Source of the DNA: Datisca glomerata
Taxonomy: Eukaryota > Streptophyta > Magnoliopsida > Cucurbitales > Datiscaceae
Assembly (NCBI GenBank): GCA_003255025.1
Contig: QANY01008723.1
Span: 124,001 to 188,000 of the forward strand
Reading direction: 5' to 3'
Length of the DNA: 64,000 nucleotides
The number at the start of each line of letters is the position of its first letter. Within the stretch, counting starts at the first letter, position 1. A model generated the notes under the pieces. That model was not told where the DNA came from. It saw only the letters and a list, made by a program, of their open reading frames with translations, and ran no database searches. The position numbers and the translations under genes are program-made. Positions 56,327 to 64,000 of the stretch are shown here, piece by piece.

Positions 56327-57391
56327 CAAGGTTGTCAGGATCACGATCCTACCTAGAATCGATAGAAGGGTATAGGATCGAGGATCAGAGGATCGTAAGA
56401 TCCTATCAATTCTTAATAAGTTATTAGTAAAAAAAATATATACGCTAATAATACTTCAATATATTGAATAAAATGATTATATAACACCAAGTCATCTACC
56501 TATTAAATGAAACTAACCTCAAGGCATCTAAAATAACATAATATTAAGTAGAGTTCTTATGAAAATAGATATGTGATCCCCTAGATAAGATATTTCAAAC
56601 TATAAAAGATAGATAAATAAATATGTAAATATAATTATTGATTAAATATGTTAAGATTATCATTATAATACATTAGGTTTGAGAGTGTTTGATTTATAAG
56701 GTAAAATTTAATAATTTTGCAAAAATATTAAAATTAATGTCTAAATATAATAAAATAGTTTTCCTGACATTCGTTCTAATTTTGATAGTGTGAGTCATAA
56801 AATAAATAATTTAAAAGTCAAGAAATGGTCAAATGTTTAATTAAATATAAAATATGTTTATTTTGTTACATACATAAGCATAGTTGGTTCAGTGGTTAAA
56901 TGTTCATTATTATAAAAGATAATAAATAAATATGTAAAGATACTTATTGACTAAATATGTTAAGATCATTATTATAAACTTATAATACATTAGGTTTGAG
57001 AGTGTTTATTTATAAGTTAAAATTTAATAAGATTGTAACAATAGTAAAATTAATGTCTACATATAATAAAATAGTGGTGGTGAAATTCATTCTAATTTTG
57101 ATAAATTTAATAGGTGTACGCCTAAATTTGATAACTTTAAGAGGTTTAAATCATAAAAATAACCAATTGTTTAATTAAATATTAAAGGTGATCATTTTTA
57201 TACATAACCATAGTTAGTTAAGTGGTTAAATGATCATGTGTGAACCTTTAGGGCAAGGGTCAAAATCCCACCATCAACACTTTTTATCTAATAACAAGGA
57301 AAAAATTGTTTACTTTACTTAAGCAACAAGATCAGTGTCGAATCACGATCCCGTGCAATCTAACAATCTGGATCGTGATCCTGACAACCTT
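56327..57391. mobile_element. MITE in the 5' UTR of copia B (hAT- or MULE-like)
   Basis: 1,065 bp with terminal inverted repeats starting CAAGGTTGTCAGGATCACGA and ending with the complement. The flanks share GACGTGAG (56319-56326 and 57392-57399), an 8-bp duplication if the terminal C is counted as element-specific, or ACGTGAG (7 bp) if the 23-bp TIR is taken as symmetrical. There is no transposase. Inside are two tandem copies of about 318 bp. An 8-bp duplication favours hAT. Confidence 0.88.
56594..57226 (+). repeat. Tandem duplication of about 318 bp inside the MITE
   Basis: Copy 1 starts near 56,594 (ACTATAAAAGATAG), copy 2 near 56,909 (ATTATAAAAGATAA). Both contain ATACATTAGGTTTGAGAGTG and end with CATAGTTGGTTCAGTGGTTA or its variant CATAGTTAGTTAAGTGGTTA. 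They differ by many substitutions and small indels. Confidence 0.85.
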
Positions 57392-57406
57392 GACGTGAGT
57401 CAACAA

Positions 57407-57420
57407 TGGCTCTGATATCA
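57407..57420 (-). promoter_or_regulatory. tRNA-Met primer-binding site of copia B
   Basis: The minus strand reads TGATATCAGAGCC, one change from the tRNA-Met complement, immediately next to the LTR end TGTACA. It marks the LTR boundary at 57,421. Confidence 0.8.
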
Positions 57421-57729
57421 TGTACAAAATCAAGGAAAGATAGAAGAAAAAGAAGCATAAGCGAATTACAAAGAAATGAAGAAGAAAGAAGAAGGAAACT
57501 GCCGAAGCAAAAGAGAAACAATAAATGCTTTTTATTAATTCTACACCAAAACTAAGCAAGAGTTAAATACAATAGTTAGGAATAAAGTGAAAGAAGAGGG
57601 AAAAGACCAATTAGCCCTTAAAAACCTAATTAAAGAAACTCACTAAAACCTTATCCTTTTATAAAAATGAGTATCAGGAATTCTGGTAAAATGGCTCACT
57701 GTGTATGAGAATATAAATGGTGTTGCACA
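57421..57729 (-). repeat. 5' LTR of copia B
   Basis: On the minus strand it starts TGTGCAACACC and ends TTTTGTACA, about 309 bp, with imperfect TGT...ACA ends. Its right edge lies 41 bp from the MADS-box fragment. No second LTR remains in the window. Confidence 0.65.
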
Positions 57730-57770
57730 TAGGTAAGGAGAGAAGCTAAAATTAAGAAAGAGTGAGAAAT

Positions 57771-57932
57771 TGGGAGGGAAGAGTAGAGTTGAGGTGGATT
57801 AAAAACAAGATCAACACAGAAGTGACCTTCGCAAAGAGAAGGAATGAACTTTTGAAGAAAGCATATGAAATTTTTGTTCTTTCCGATACTGAGGTTGTTT
57901 TCATCATCTTCTTCAATAGAGGAAAGTTGTAG
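57771..57932 (+). pseudogene. MADS-box domain exon fragment (MIKC type II)
   Basis: Uninterrupted frame of 53 codons ending in TAG, encoding the DNA-binding MADS domain: [20 protein letters not shown] then [20 protein letters not shown] then a [11 protein letters not shown] end. In MIKC transcription factors the MADS domain is encoded by the first exon and ends close to GKLYEF; here it stops at GKL. The usual MGRG start is replaced by NWEG, with no ATG in frame nearby. Arg/Lys contacts and the KKAYE core are kept. Changes such as RRIE to RWIK are atypical. No I, K or C region follows. I consider it a captured exon or old pseudogene fragment. Confidence 0.82.
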
Positions 57933-58170
57933 GAGGCTTTACAATAGTTCAAGGTATTCACCAAAACAACAGCTACTCATGTTGATGCGAAAAATATACC
58001 TGCATCGATTGTCGAAGAGTCTTCCACGAGTCGCTCGGTGATTCATCACAAAGTTTACAAAAATCAAGAACAATCGTGAAAGCAGTAGACAGGGCACCGA
58101 AGGGTGCTCCACCTAATGCACTCTGAAAATCAAGTGAGTAAAGTGTTTAAAATAATATTAGTAATATGGA
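57933..58170. other. Short non-coding gap
   Basis: No recognisable frame or repeat between the MADS fragment and the left LTR of the Tat-like element. Confidence 0.35.
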
Positions 58171-58174
58171 GAAT

Positions 58175-58686
58175 TTCTTACTATTTAATAGGGATCATCA
58201 TATATTTATAATGATTTTCTGTATCAGTCAAACGTTCAGGTTCAATGTATCTTCTTTCTTATTCTGATAAGGAATGAAGATATTCATGGAGAATATTCTA
58301 TGATCAGGATATTTTGGTTATCATCTTATCCTCTTTAACAACCATTGAAATTTCCTGATAGATTTAATGTGTGTCTATCATTTCTCTATATGACTGATTA
58401 TTATATCTTATTATGAAAGAAAAATGATATTGGCTATCTCGAGTAGCCATGATCCTAGGTATAAGATTACCTCGTCATCCGTGTGATCTCGGTAGTGTAA
58501 GTATAGGTGGAGTCGTGTCCATCGATTTGGTCTTGGAGGGTGCCTCGGTCATCATGGTGACTTCAGTCACGGAGGAGTCCTCGGTTTGGACTTAATATGG
58601 GGCTTACCCGAGAAATGGGAGTATTGGGCCTTATTCAAAAATATTATTAACGGGCTTTAGCCTGAGTATTTTTTTTCTTCCCTACA
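58175..58686 (-). repeat. Left (3') LTR of the Tat-like element
   Basis: Shares with the right LTR the words AATGATTTTCTGTATCAGTC, GATATTCATGGAGAATATTC and TATGACTGATTATTATATCT. The start on the minus strand is TGTAGGGAAG; the outer (left) end is uncertain to about 30 bp. Confidence 0.65.
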
Positions 58687-58703
58687 GTTTGCCCCCACTT
58701 CTT
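58687..58703 (-). promoter_or_regulatory. Polypurine tract of the Tat-like element
   Basis: The minus strand reads AAGAAGTGGGGGCAAAC directly in front of the LTR start TGTAGG, as expected for the plus-strand primer. Confidence 0.6.
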
Positions 58704-60049
58704 AAGTGTGGAGCATAGCGATAGAGTCGTGAAGTATGTTGTGGAGGGAGCCATGAGCTTTTACCCAAGACTCTGTCTTTGTACTTAATCGAGTGTTAAG
58801 CATATGTTGGCGTTGAGATCGTCAAACAGTAAATTTTGTATCCAAATATCTAAGTATTTATTGTTGGTTCATGATGGTGTCTTAGAGCATCTTGTGACTG
58901 AGATGAGGTTTCTTCATATTTGTCAATTGCCTCTTGGTAAAAATGTCATCATCTTGATTAATGATGTACTTCTTCATGTAATGATGTACGCGATCGTGTT
59001 GGGACCTGAAACTCTATGGTTTAGGTTTGTGCGAGTTGCTCCGAGTAATTATCGGGATTGAGTCCCTATGATTTTCATCTGACAATCAGGCGACTTGAGT
59101 TGGATCGATGGTCATACCAACAAATCTTTTACACCTTCACCTGAACGCATCGTGAGGACTTGGTGTTAGGATTGAATTCTTTTGATGTGATGTAGGGGAT
59201 AAGATGGCCAATCCATTGGGATTGCCTTACTATGAGGTTGACTTGATGTCATGACATTATTTAGTCTTCTCAAGGATGGGATTTTGAAAAAATCCTACGT
59301 TGCATTCTAATGTTGATCCATGCTTGACCATATATCTGGTACATTACTTTTGTATATCATGTCTCATGGTGGGTGATGGAGTTATTACACTCAATGGAGT
59401 GCTTCCCAAGGGTTCTTCTTGCCATCTAGAGTTATATTTTCAGAAACTAAGCTCTGGCTGGGACCCGAAGATTTTGATGCTTTGGATGTTTACTCTTTCT
59501 AGTAATTCAATGTCTGAGTTTATTGGTCTGTCCAAGTCACTTAGTGATTAGACTGTCTAAGTCATCCATTAATTTGTCTAAAATTTATAATGATTTTGTA
59601 GTGTAGCTTGGCACAACGAGTGTCTTTGAGCTAGCCTTAAAGAAAATCGAGTGGTTTTTTTCTTGAAGAACAAATGACTTTTGAGTATCTATGGAGTGAT
59701 GCCCCATCATCGAGCCCTAAGTCTGATAATGTTCTTGAGTTACTGAAGTTCCTTAGCTTATGTGCCCCCAGAATATCGACAAAATGTATCCCATCAAGCG
59801 GTGGGTTTGTATTTGGTCTTGTTAATATTCTTCATTTGAAATGATTGCTTGTTCTGCTGAGCTTGTCGTTGCATCTCTCTGTGCTTATGTGTTTGTTCAT
59901 GCAATTCATCAATGTTTTCTCTTTCTAGTAGAAGGTTTTGGAGCCCTCTTTGCCTCATTTGCTCAAATCGTGTTTAACGAGTCCTTGATGGTGAGGTCCT
60001 TTGGAGTCATCTTCAGTAGAATACCAATATCCTTTATGATTTGTGAGAT
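58704..60049 (-). other. 3' non-coding region of the Tat-like element
   Basis: About 1.3 kb between the tandem repeats and the PPT. Several short plus-strand frames (for example 58804-59061) have no recognisable domain. I read it as the long 3' UTR that Tat-type elements carry; a lost integrase could have been here, but I see no integrase motif. Confidence 0.45.
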
Positions 60050-60400
60050 ATTGTCCAATCTCGGTACCATAGTCATTAGTGTGACTTAAGTGTCATTTTC
60101 ATAATTTTGATTTTGAGTACCATAGTTATCTGGGTAACTTTGGATACATTAATCATCTATGTGACATAGAGTATTATAGTCATTCGGGTGACTTAGAGTG
60201 CTTAGTCATCTGTGTGACTTGGAGTCCCATAGTCAACTGGGTGACCTTGGGTGTTATAATCATCTGCATGTCTTGGATCCAATGTAGTCATCTGGGTGAC
60301 TTTGTGTGACTTAGTCATCTATGTGACTTGGAGTATCATAGTCATCTATGTGACTGTCGTAGTCATCTAGTGACTTCAGGTACCATGAAATATTACAGTG
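60050..60400 (+). repeat. Minisatellite of about 30 bp in the Tat-like 3' region
   Basis: Repeated words TCATCTGTGTGACTTGGAGT and variants occur about ten times with a spacing of about 25-40 bp, with decaying similarity. It abuts the next, longer tandem repeat. Confidence 0.8.
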
Positions 60401-60409
60401 GTCATTTTA

Positions 60410-61030
60410 CCTTATCTAAGGTCTTTTCTCTTATTCGTCTTAGGTAAGTTATGAGGTCTTGGCAACTGTGACCATTATCAAAGTACTTCATCCAAGCATC
60501 TCGTGCCACAGAATATTACCGTGGTCTTTTGCCCTAGGTAAGGTCTTTTTCCAATGATCTTATGTGATAAGGATGCTTCATTAGGTAGTCGCCCTGAATG
60601 AGATCTTTCACCCAAGGGTTCTTTAACCTCGGGTGCCACAGGATGCTTATGTGGTCCTTTTGCCCTATGTAGGGTCTTTCTCCGGATCATACTTAGTAAT
60701 CAGGAGGCCTCGTTAGGCCGTCACCTTGGTTGAGGTCTTTTGTTCGATCATCTCGTGTGCTCAGGTGCCACGAGATACTTTAATGGTCCTTTTTCCCTAT
60801 GTAGGGTCTTTCTCCTCATCATATTTTGGAAGCCTTGGTGGCCATGACCTTTATCGAGGTCTTTCATCCAAGCATCTCGAGCACTCGGGTGCCACAAGAT
60901 TCTTTCGTGGTCTTTTTGCCCAATGTAGGATCTTATCTTCTAGTCATCTTTGGTGAGTAGGATACCTCGGTGACCGTGCCCTTTATCGAGGTCTTTCATC
61001 CAAGCATCTCGTGTGCTTGAGATAGCTGCT
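60410..61030 (+). repeat. Tandem repeat of about 125-132 bp, about 4.5 copies, in the Tat-like 3' region
   Basis: A sentence containing GGTCTTTTTGCCC, ATGTAGGGTCTTTCTCC and GCATCTCGTG recurs at about 60,523, 60,653, 60,785 and 60,908. Units differ by 10-25% by eye. Tat/Ogre-type elements often carry such arrays between pol and the 3' LTR, and they can seed satellites. Confidence 0.82.
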
Positions 61031-61099
61031 CTACGGAGCACTCTTTGAATCATTCCTTCAATTTAGAACTTTGCTATGATTTACCCCATCCTTGTGCCT

Positions 61100-61300
61100 T
61101 TCTTGAGAATCCCCGTTGACATGCGAGCAAAGCTTCATATTCGGCTTCATTGTTTGATGTCTTGAATACAAAGTGCATCGCCCTTTCGGTTATGGCCCCC
61201 TCTGATGTTTTGAGTATCAGTCCAGCTTATGTTCTGTATGCGTTTGTAAAGCCATCCACGTTGAGCGCCCATCCCATGTCTGAGGGTTCTTTCCCCGTGC
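61100..61300 (-). pseudogene. Tat-like RNase H
   Basis: The minus strand encodes DMGWALNVDGFTNAYRT (stop) AGLILKTSEGAI and then FKTSNNEAEYEALLACQRG, the RNase H type found after RT in Tat-lineage elements. The NVDG and NNEAEYEAL blocks contain the catalytic Asp and Glu. One in-frame stop interrupts it and the C-terminal part is missing. Confidence 0.72.
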
Positions 61301-61358
61301 CTCTATCAATCGTGTCATCTTACGTGGCATATCCTGTATGGCATGATTCATCTTTCTC

Positions 61359-61840
61359 TTAGGGTGGCGTCATCTCTACCACAAAGTCAACGAGTGCTTG
61401 AGCCTTGATTGCGGTCCGAGATTTGTATCTTATGTCAAACTCTCCCAACGCTTCCATCGTCTTCCGCATGTACTCTTGGAACATTTTGTTGACTAAATGT
61501 TGATAGGTGGTTCCTACGTACTTTAGTCCAAATGACATAACTTTGTAGCGATAAGTCTTCCTATAAGTTACAAAGGTCGTCTTCTTTGGGTCTGATGGAT
61601 GCATGAGTATCCGATTGTACCTGGAGAAGGCATCCATGAGACTGAGCATCTCGTGCCCCGTTGTAGCGTGCATCAATTGATTAATTTTTGGAATAGGGAA
61701 GTTGTCCTTTGGGCATGCTTTATTCGGGTCATTGAACCTTGTACAGGACTTCCACTTTCCATTCTTCATATTTTCCTTTACCATGTTGGCTAGTCAACTA
61801 TGGTAGTGAACCTCTTAGGTCTTGATAAATCATGCTTGAT
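61359..61840 (-). pseudogene. Tat-like reverse transcriptase with internal deletion
   Basis: The upstream frame reads EVHYHS-stop-LANMV near 61,830. The open part 61359-61784 reads NKACPKDNFPIPKINQLM, SLMDAFSRYNRILMHPSD with the first catalytic Asp, then YKVMSFGLKYVGTTYQHLVN. It then jumps at EYMRKTMEALGEFDIRYKSR to the RNase H-proximal ALVDFVVEMTPP. So the palm with YxDD and the thumb are deleted while the outer parts remain in frame. Confidence 0.82.
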
Positions 61841-61944
61841 ATCTTCCAGTTGCATTTATATAACCTGTGACTTCTACGGTCTTGATAATTATACTCGTTC
61901 TCTCGTGGGATCATTGGCATAATCTATGGTCTCCTGGGCCCTTT

Positions 61945-62446
61945 TACTGTTTATGGGGATAATTATGTATTTATAATGATTTTTTATATCAGTCAAACAT
62001 CCAAGTTCAGCGTATTATTCCTTATTTTGATAAGGAATGGAGATATTCATGAAGAATATTCTATGATCAGGATATTTTGGTTAGCATGTTATCATCTTTA
62101 ACAACTATTGAGATTGTCCGATAGATTTGATGTGCGCCTATCATTTCTCTGTATGACTGATTATTATATCTTATTGTGACAAGAAAATGATATCGACTAT
62201 TTTGAGTAGCCACGATCCTAGGTATAAGATTACCTCATCATCCATGTGACCTAGGTTGTGTAAGTATAGGTAGGGTCGTGTCCATCGATTTGGTGGTGGA
62301 GGGTGCCTCAGTCATCATGGTGACTTCGATCACGAATGAGTCCTCGATTTAGACGTAATATAGGCCTACCCAAAAAATGGGAGTATTGTGACTTGTTCGG
62401 GAATATTATTAATGGACTTTAGCCCGAGTTTTTATTCTCTCCTACA
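61945..62446 (-). repeat. Right LTR of the Tat-like element
   Basis: Second copy of the left LTR, ending on the plus strand at CCTACA (62441-62446). RT sequence starts about 100 bp from its inner edge, so the 5' UTR and gag were removed by a deletion. Just outside, 62447-62466 is purine-rich on the minus strand. Confidence 0.65.
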
Positions 62447-62466
62447 ACTCCCCCACTCCCTCCCAC

Positions 62467-63355
62467 TTTTCCTAAATATATACTCTACAATTGATACTAC
62501 AAAACGAACTCAAAAGTAAAATTCATGGAAGAATGAAGAAACAGATCGAGACATAGTAAATCGAATCGTTCTCTCTTTTTCCTCATTTTCTTTCCTTTCC
62601 CATTGACATTTCAGTTTCTTTTAGCTTTCGATTTTGGTGAAAAATAATTGAACAACTTTTTCCCCAATTCACTATTTCAATGAAGAGAAATTGCCAGGTT
62701 CAGACTTTGGGAAGGGGCATTTAATGATTTTTTGACCCAATTTTTGTTTTGGCAAATTATGAGACTTTTGGGCAATTGAAATACACCTTTGACCCCAGTT
62801 CACTCTTTTCTCATACTTTGCTCCAATTCATTCTCTATGACTATTACCCATCATCTTCTACCTTGGAACGTACGCGTAAATTTCCATCATTTTTCAATAA
62901 CTTCACCAAAATTCTTTTTCTCTATCTCACTCTCTCACCTCAATTTAGAGACGGAGGGAGTTCTCTTTCATGAAGTCAGACGTGAAGAGAGAGGAAGGAG
63001 TGAACTACAACTTTGAATGAGGCTTTTGCTGCAAAACGGAAGCAATTCCACTTCAGTCTTAGGTTTTTGGTTTTTGCTCTTTTTCTGACCGTAAATAGTG
63101 AGCCACGTCGTTAAGAGTAACGTGTCAAAGGGGTCTCTAGCACCATTATGGAGAAAATCACTTCTCATCAATCCTAAGATCAAACACTAAGAAACGTTTC
63201 TCACCTACCTTAAAGTCTTAAAGGCATTTGTCATCTTTCAACGGCTGCCTAAGGTTGCTTGTCCTTCACCCTCCGTCCATCAACTCCTACGTTCACAGGC
63301 ATACTTGGCATAGACTAGATCACTCATACATACATCACCCTAAACCTCGAAACAT
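62467..63355. other. Non-coding region before the plus-strand gag
   Basis: No supported gene. It may contain a 5' LTR of the next element. Near 63,357 TAGCGACTCCACTAAGGA resembles the GGCGACTCCACTGGGGA type of PBS seen after LTRs in several plant Ty3 elements, but I cannot confirm LTR ends. Confidence 0.35.
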
Positions 63356-63409
63356 TATAGCGACTCCACTAAGGAGTGATCTGTCTTCCATCTTCTTCTT
63401 TCTTCGAGT

Positions 63410-64000
63410 ATGGCTGGACGTAGTCGAATCACGAGAGCTTCTTCTCATTTTGAAGGAGAAAATGTTAACCCAACCATTAACAACCATGACATGGAGGATG
63501 CTACTTCCAGAGAGAGAATCAACCTACCCGTCGTTACTGCTGCTACAATGACAACGACTGAGCATACTAACGCCATTAAAGAGCTTCAGGCCTCCAATGT
63601 TGAGATTCTTACCCTTCTCAGCACGCTGACCGCGCTCTTCTCGCGAGTGCTCAGGACCCTTCTCTACCATCGCCTATTGTTCATATCATCCCTCCTCACA
63701 TGGCGAACCAGACTGACGCGGATAGATAGGTTCCAGCTATAAATCTCGGGGGATCGTCCGGGTCAAGAATGACAAATAGTGTCCAAAATACGGGTCACTC
63801 GAGTAACCCCGCCAATGTTATCATTCCACCAACAGAATTCCCTACAGACTTTGCATGTCCCACGCTGTCATATGACATCCTGGTTAATAGCACTGACACT
63901 GGTCCTTTCGCTACCATAGAAACAATGCAAAAGATGTTGGAGATGGAGCGCGTCAAGGCCTCTCTCAGCGATACGATAGTGGACTTTCGCCCCCTTACCC
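63410..64000 (+). pseudogene. Ty3/gypsy gag N-terminus, plus strand, runs off the window
   Basis: The ATG at 63410 opens MAGRSRITRASSHFEGENVN and NAIKELQASNVEILTLLSTL. A frameshift near 63,640 moves the reading to SPIVHIIPPHMANQTDAD, a stop near 63,726, then VPAINLGGSSGSRMTNS and PPTEFPTDFACPTLSYDILV and MLEMERVKASLSD to the edge. The pattern (charged, disordered N-terminus before the capsid) fits the gag of a Tat/Retand-type element. Structural role only. It is on the opposite strand to the element on its left, so it is a separate insertion. Confidence 0.65.

Larger units (their letters stand above)
52426..57729 (-). mobile_element. Ty1/copia retrotransposon B, 3'-truncated, with MITE in its 5' UTR
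   Basis: From right to left: 5' LTR (57421-57729), tRNA-Met PBS (57407-57420), 5' UTR interrupted by a MITE (56327-57391), gag start ATG (complement 56315-56317), gag (to about 54,900), GAG-pre-integrase (54551-54796), integrase (54,550-54,091), linker (53461-54090) and RT (53319-52426). The RT ends in unrelated sequence at 52,426, so RNase H, PPT and 3' LTR are lost. Frames are broken throughout. Confidence 0.85.
58175..62446 (-). mobile_element. Ty3/Tat-like retrotransposon, internally deleted, minus strand
   Basis: Two LTR-like direct repeats (about 58,175-58,686 and about 61,945-62,446) enclose, from right to left, a short RT (61,840-61,359), an RNase H (about 61,290-61,100), tandem repeats (61,030-60,050) and 3' non-coding sequence. 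At the left LTR a PPT (58687-58703) precedes a TGTAGG start. Gag, protease and integrase are absent. Tat-group elements are known to have tandem repeats near their 3' end and an additional RNase H. The LTRs differ by many substitutions, so the insertion is old. Confidence 0.75.

Noticed and set aside
57752..57964. Minus-strand 70-residue frame over the MADS fragment
   Set aside because: The opposite strand has the recognisable MADS domain; the minus frame is its shadow.
58804..60089. Plus-strand frames of 82-85 residues in the Tat-like 3' region
   Set aside because: No recognisable domain, hydrophobic random composition, and they lie in the non-coding 3' part of a minus-strand element.
63228..63551. 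107-residue plus frame overlapping the gag start
   Set aside because: The frame beginning at 63,410 has clear gag-like sequence; this one is out of phase and without similarity.

Overview
This window is heterochromatin-like DNA from the nuclear genome of a flowering plant, probably a eudicot; the species cannot be named from the sequence. Evidence: it is AT-rich, it holds decayed Caulimoviridae-type endogenous pararetrovirus (EPRV) copies with tRNA-Met primer-binding sites, it holds plant Ty1/copia, Ty3/Tat, L1-type LINE, TRIM, SINE and MULE/hAT-like elements, and it contains a fragment of a plant MIKC MADS-box exon. I find no intact host gene. A poly-C run containing an N at 43,750 suggests a draft assembly.

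Layout. 1-24.8 kb is a cluster of EPRV copies in both orientations. A plus-strand fragment (1-2,165) has an RT with an intact YIDD and an RNase H start. It is followed by minus copy D (2,165-7,210), near-complete plus copy A (7,409-14,330), near-complete minus copy B (14,345-22,100) and a strongly deleted minus copy C (22,100-24,780). Copies A and B meet tail to tail and form an inverted repeat of the promoter/leader region. A, B and D have all lost both aspartates of the RT catalytic box.

24.78-32.56 kb is a satellite array with an 80-bp period, roughly 95 monomers by length. Each monomer carries two short palindromes that are also reverse complements of each other. A block of about 660 bp inside the array is inverted. 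EPRV leader/PBS sequence flanks the array on both sides, so it sits inside an EPRV leader. A related mini-array with a different spacer lies at 32.87-33.43 kb.

33.4-43.25 kb: SINE, LINE 3' end, a minus-strand copia element (34.8-38.1 kb), a long non-coding LTR-element-like stretch, and a 1.2-kb Mutator-like MITE with a perfect 9-bp target duplication. 43.25-49.3 kb: an L1-type LINE (ORF1, endonuclease, RT, all broken) plus part of a second LINE. 49.68-50.17 kb: a TRIM element with 5-bp target duplications. 50.2-52.4 kb: AT-rich DNA with minisatellite, microsatellite and a SINE. 52.4-57.73 kb: a 3'-truncated copia element whose 5' UTR carries a 1.07-kb MITE. 57.77-57.93 kb: the MADS-box fragment. 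58.2-62.45 kb: an internally deleted Ty3/Tat-like element with 3' tandem repeats. 63.4-64 kb: the start of a plus-strand Ty3-type gag that runs off the window.

The genes do not act together in any pathway. The window is a record of nested insertion, tandem and inverted duplication, and decay. The most interesting signals are the palindromic satellite born or inserted in an EPRV leader, the EPRV family that appears to have lost its RT active site before it multiplied, and the EPRV inverted repeat that could be a small-RNA source.
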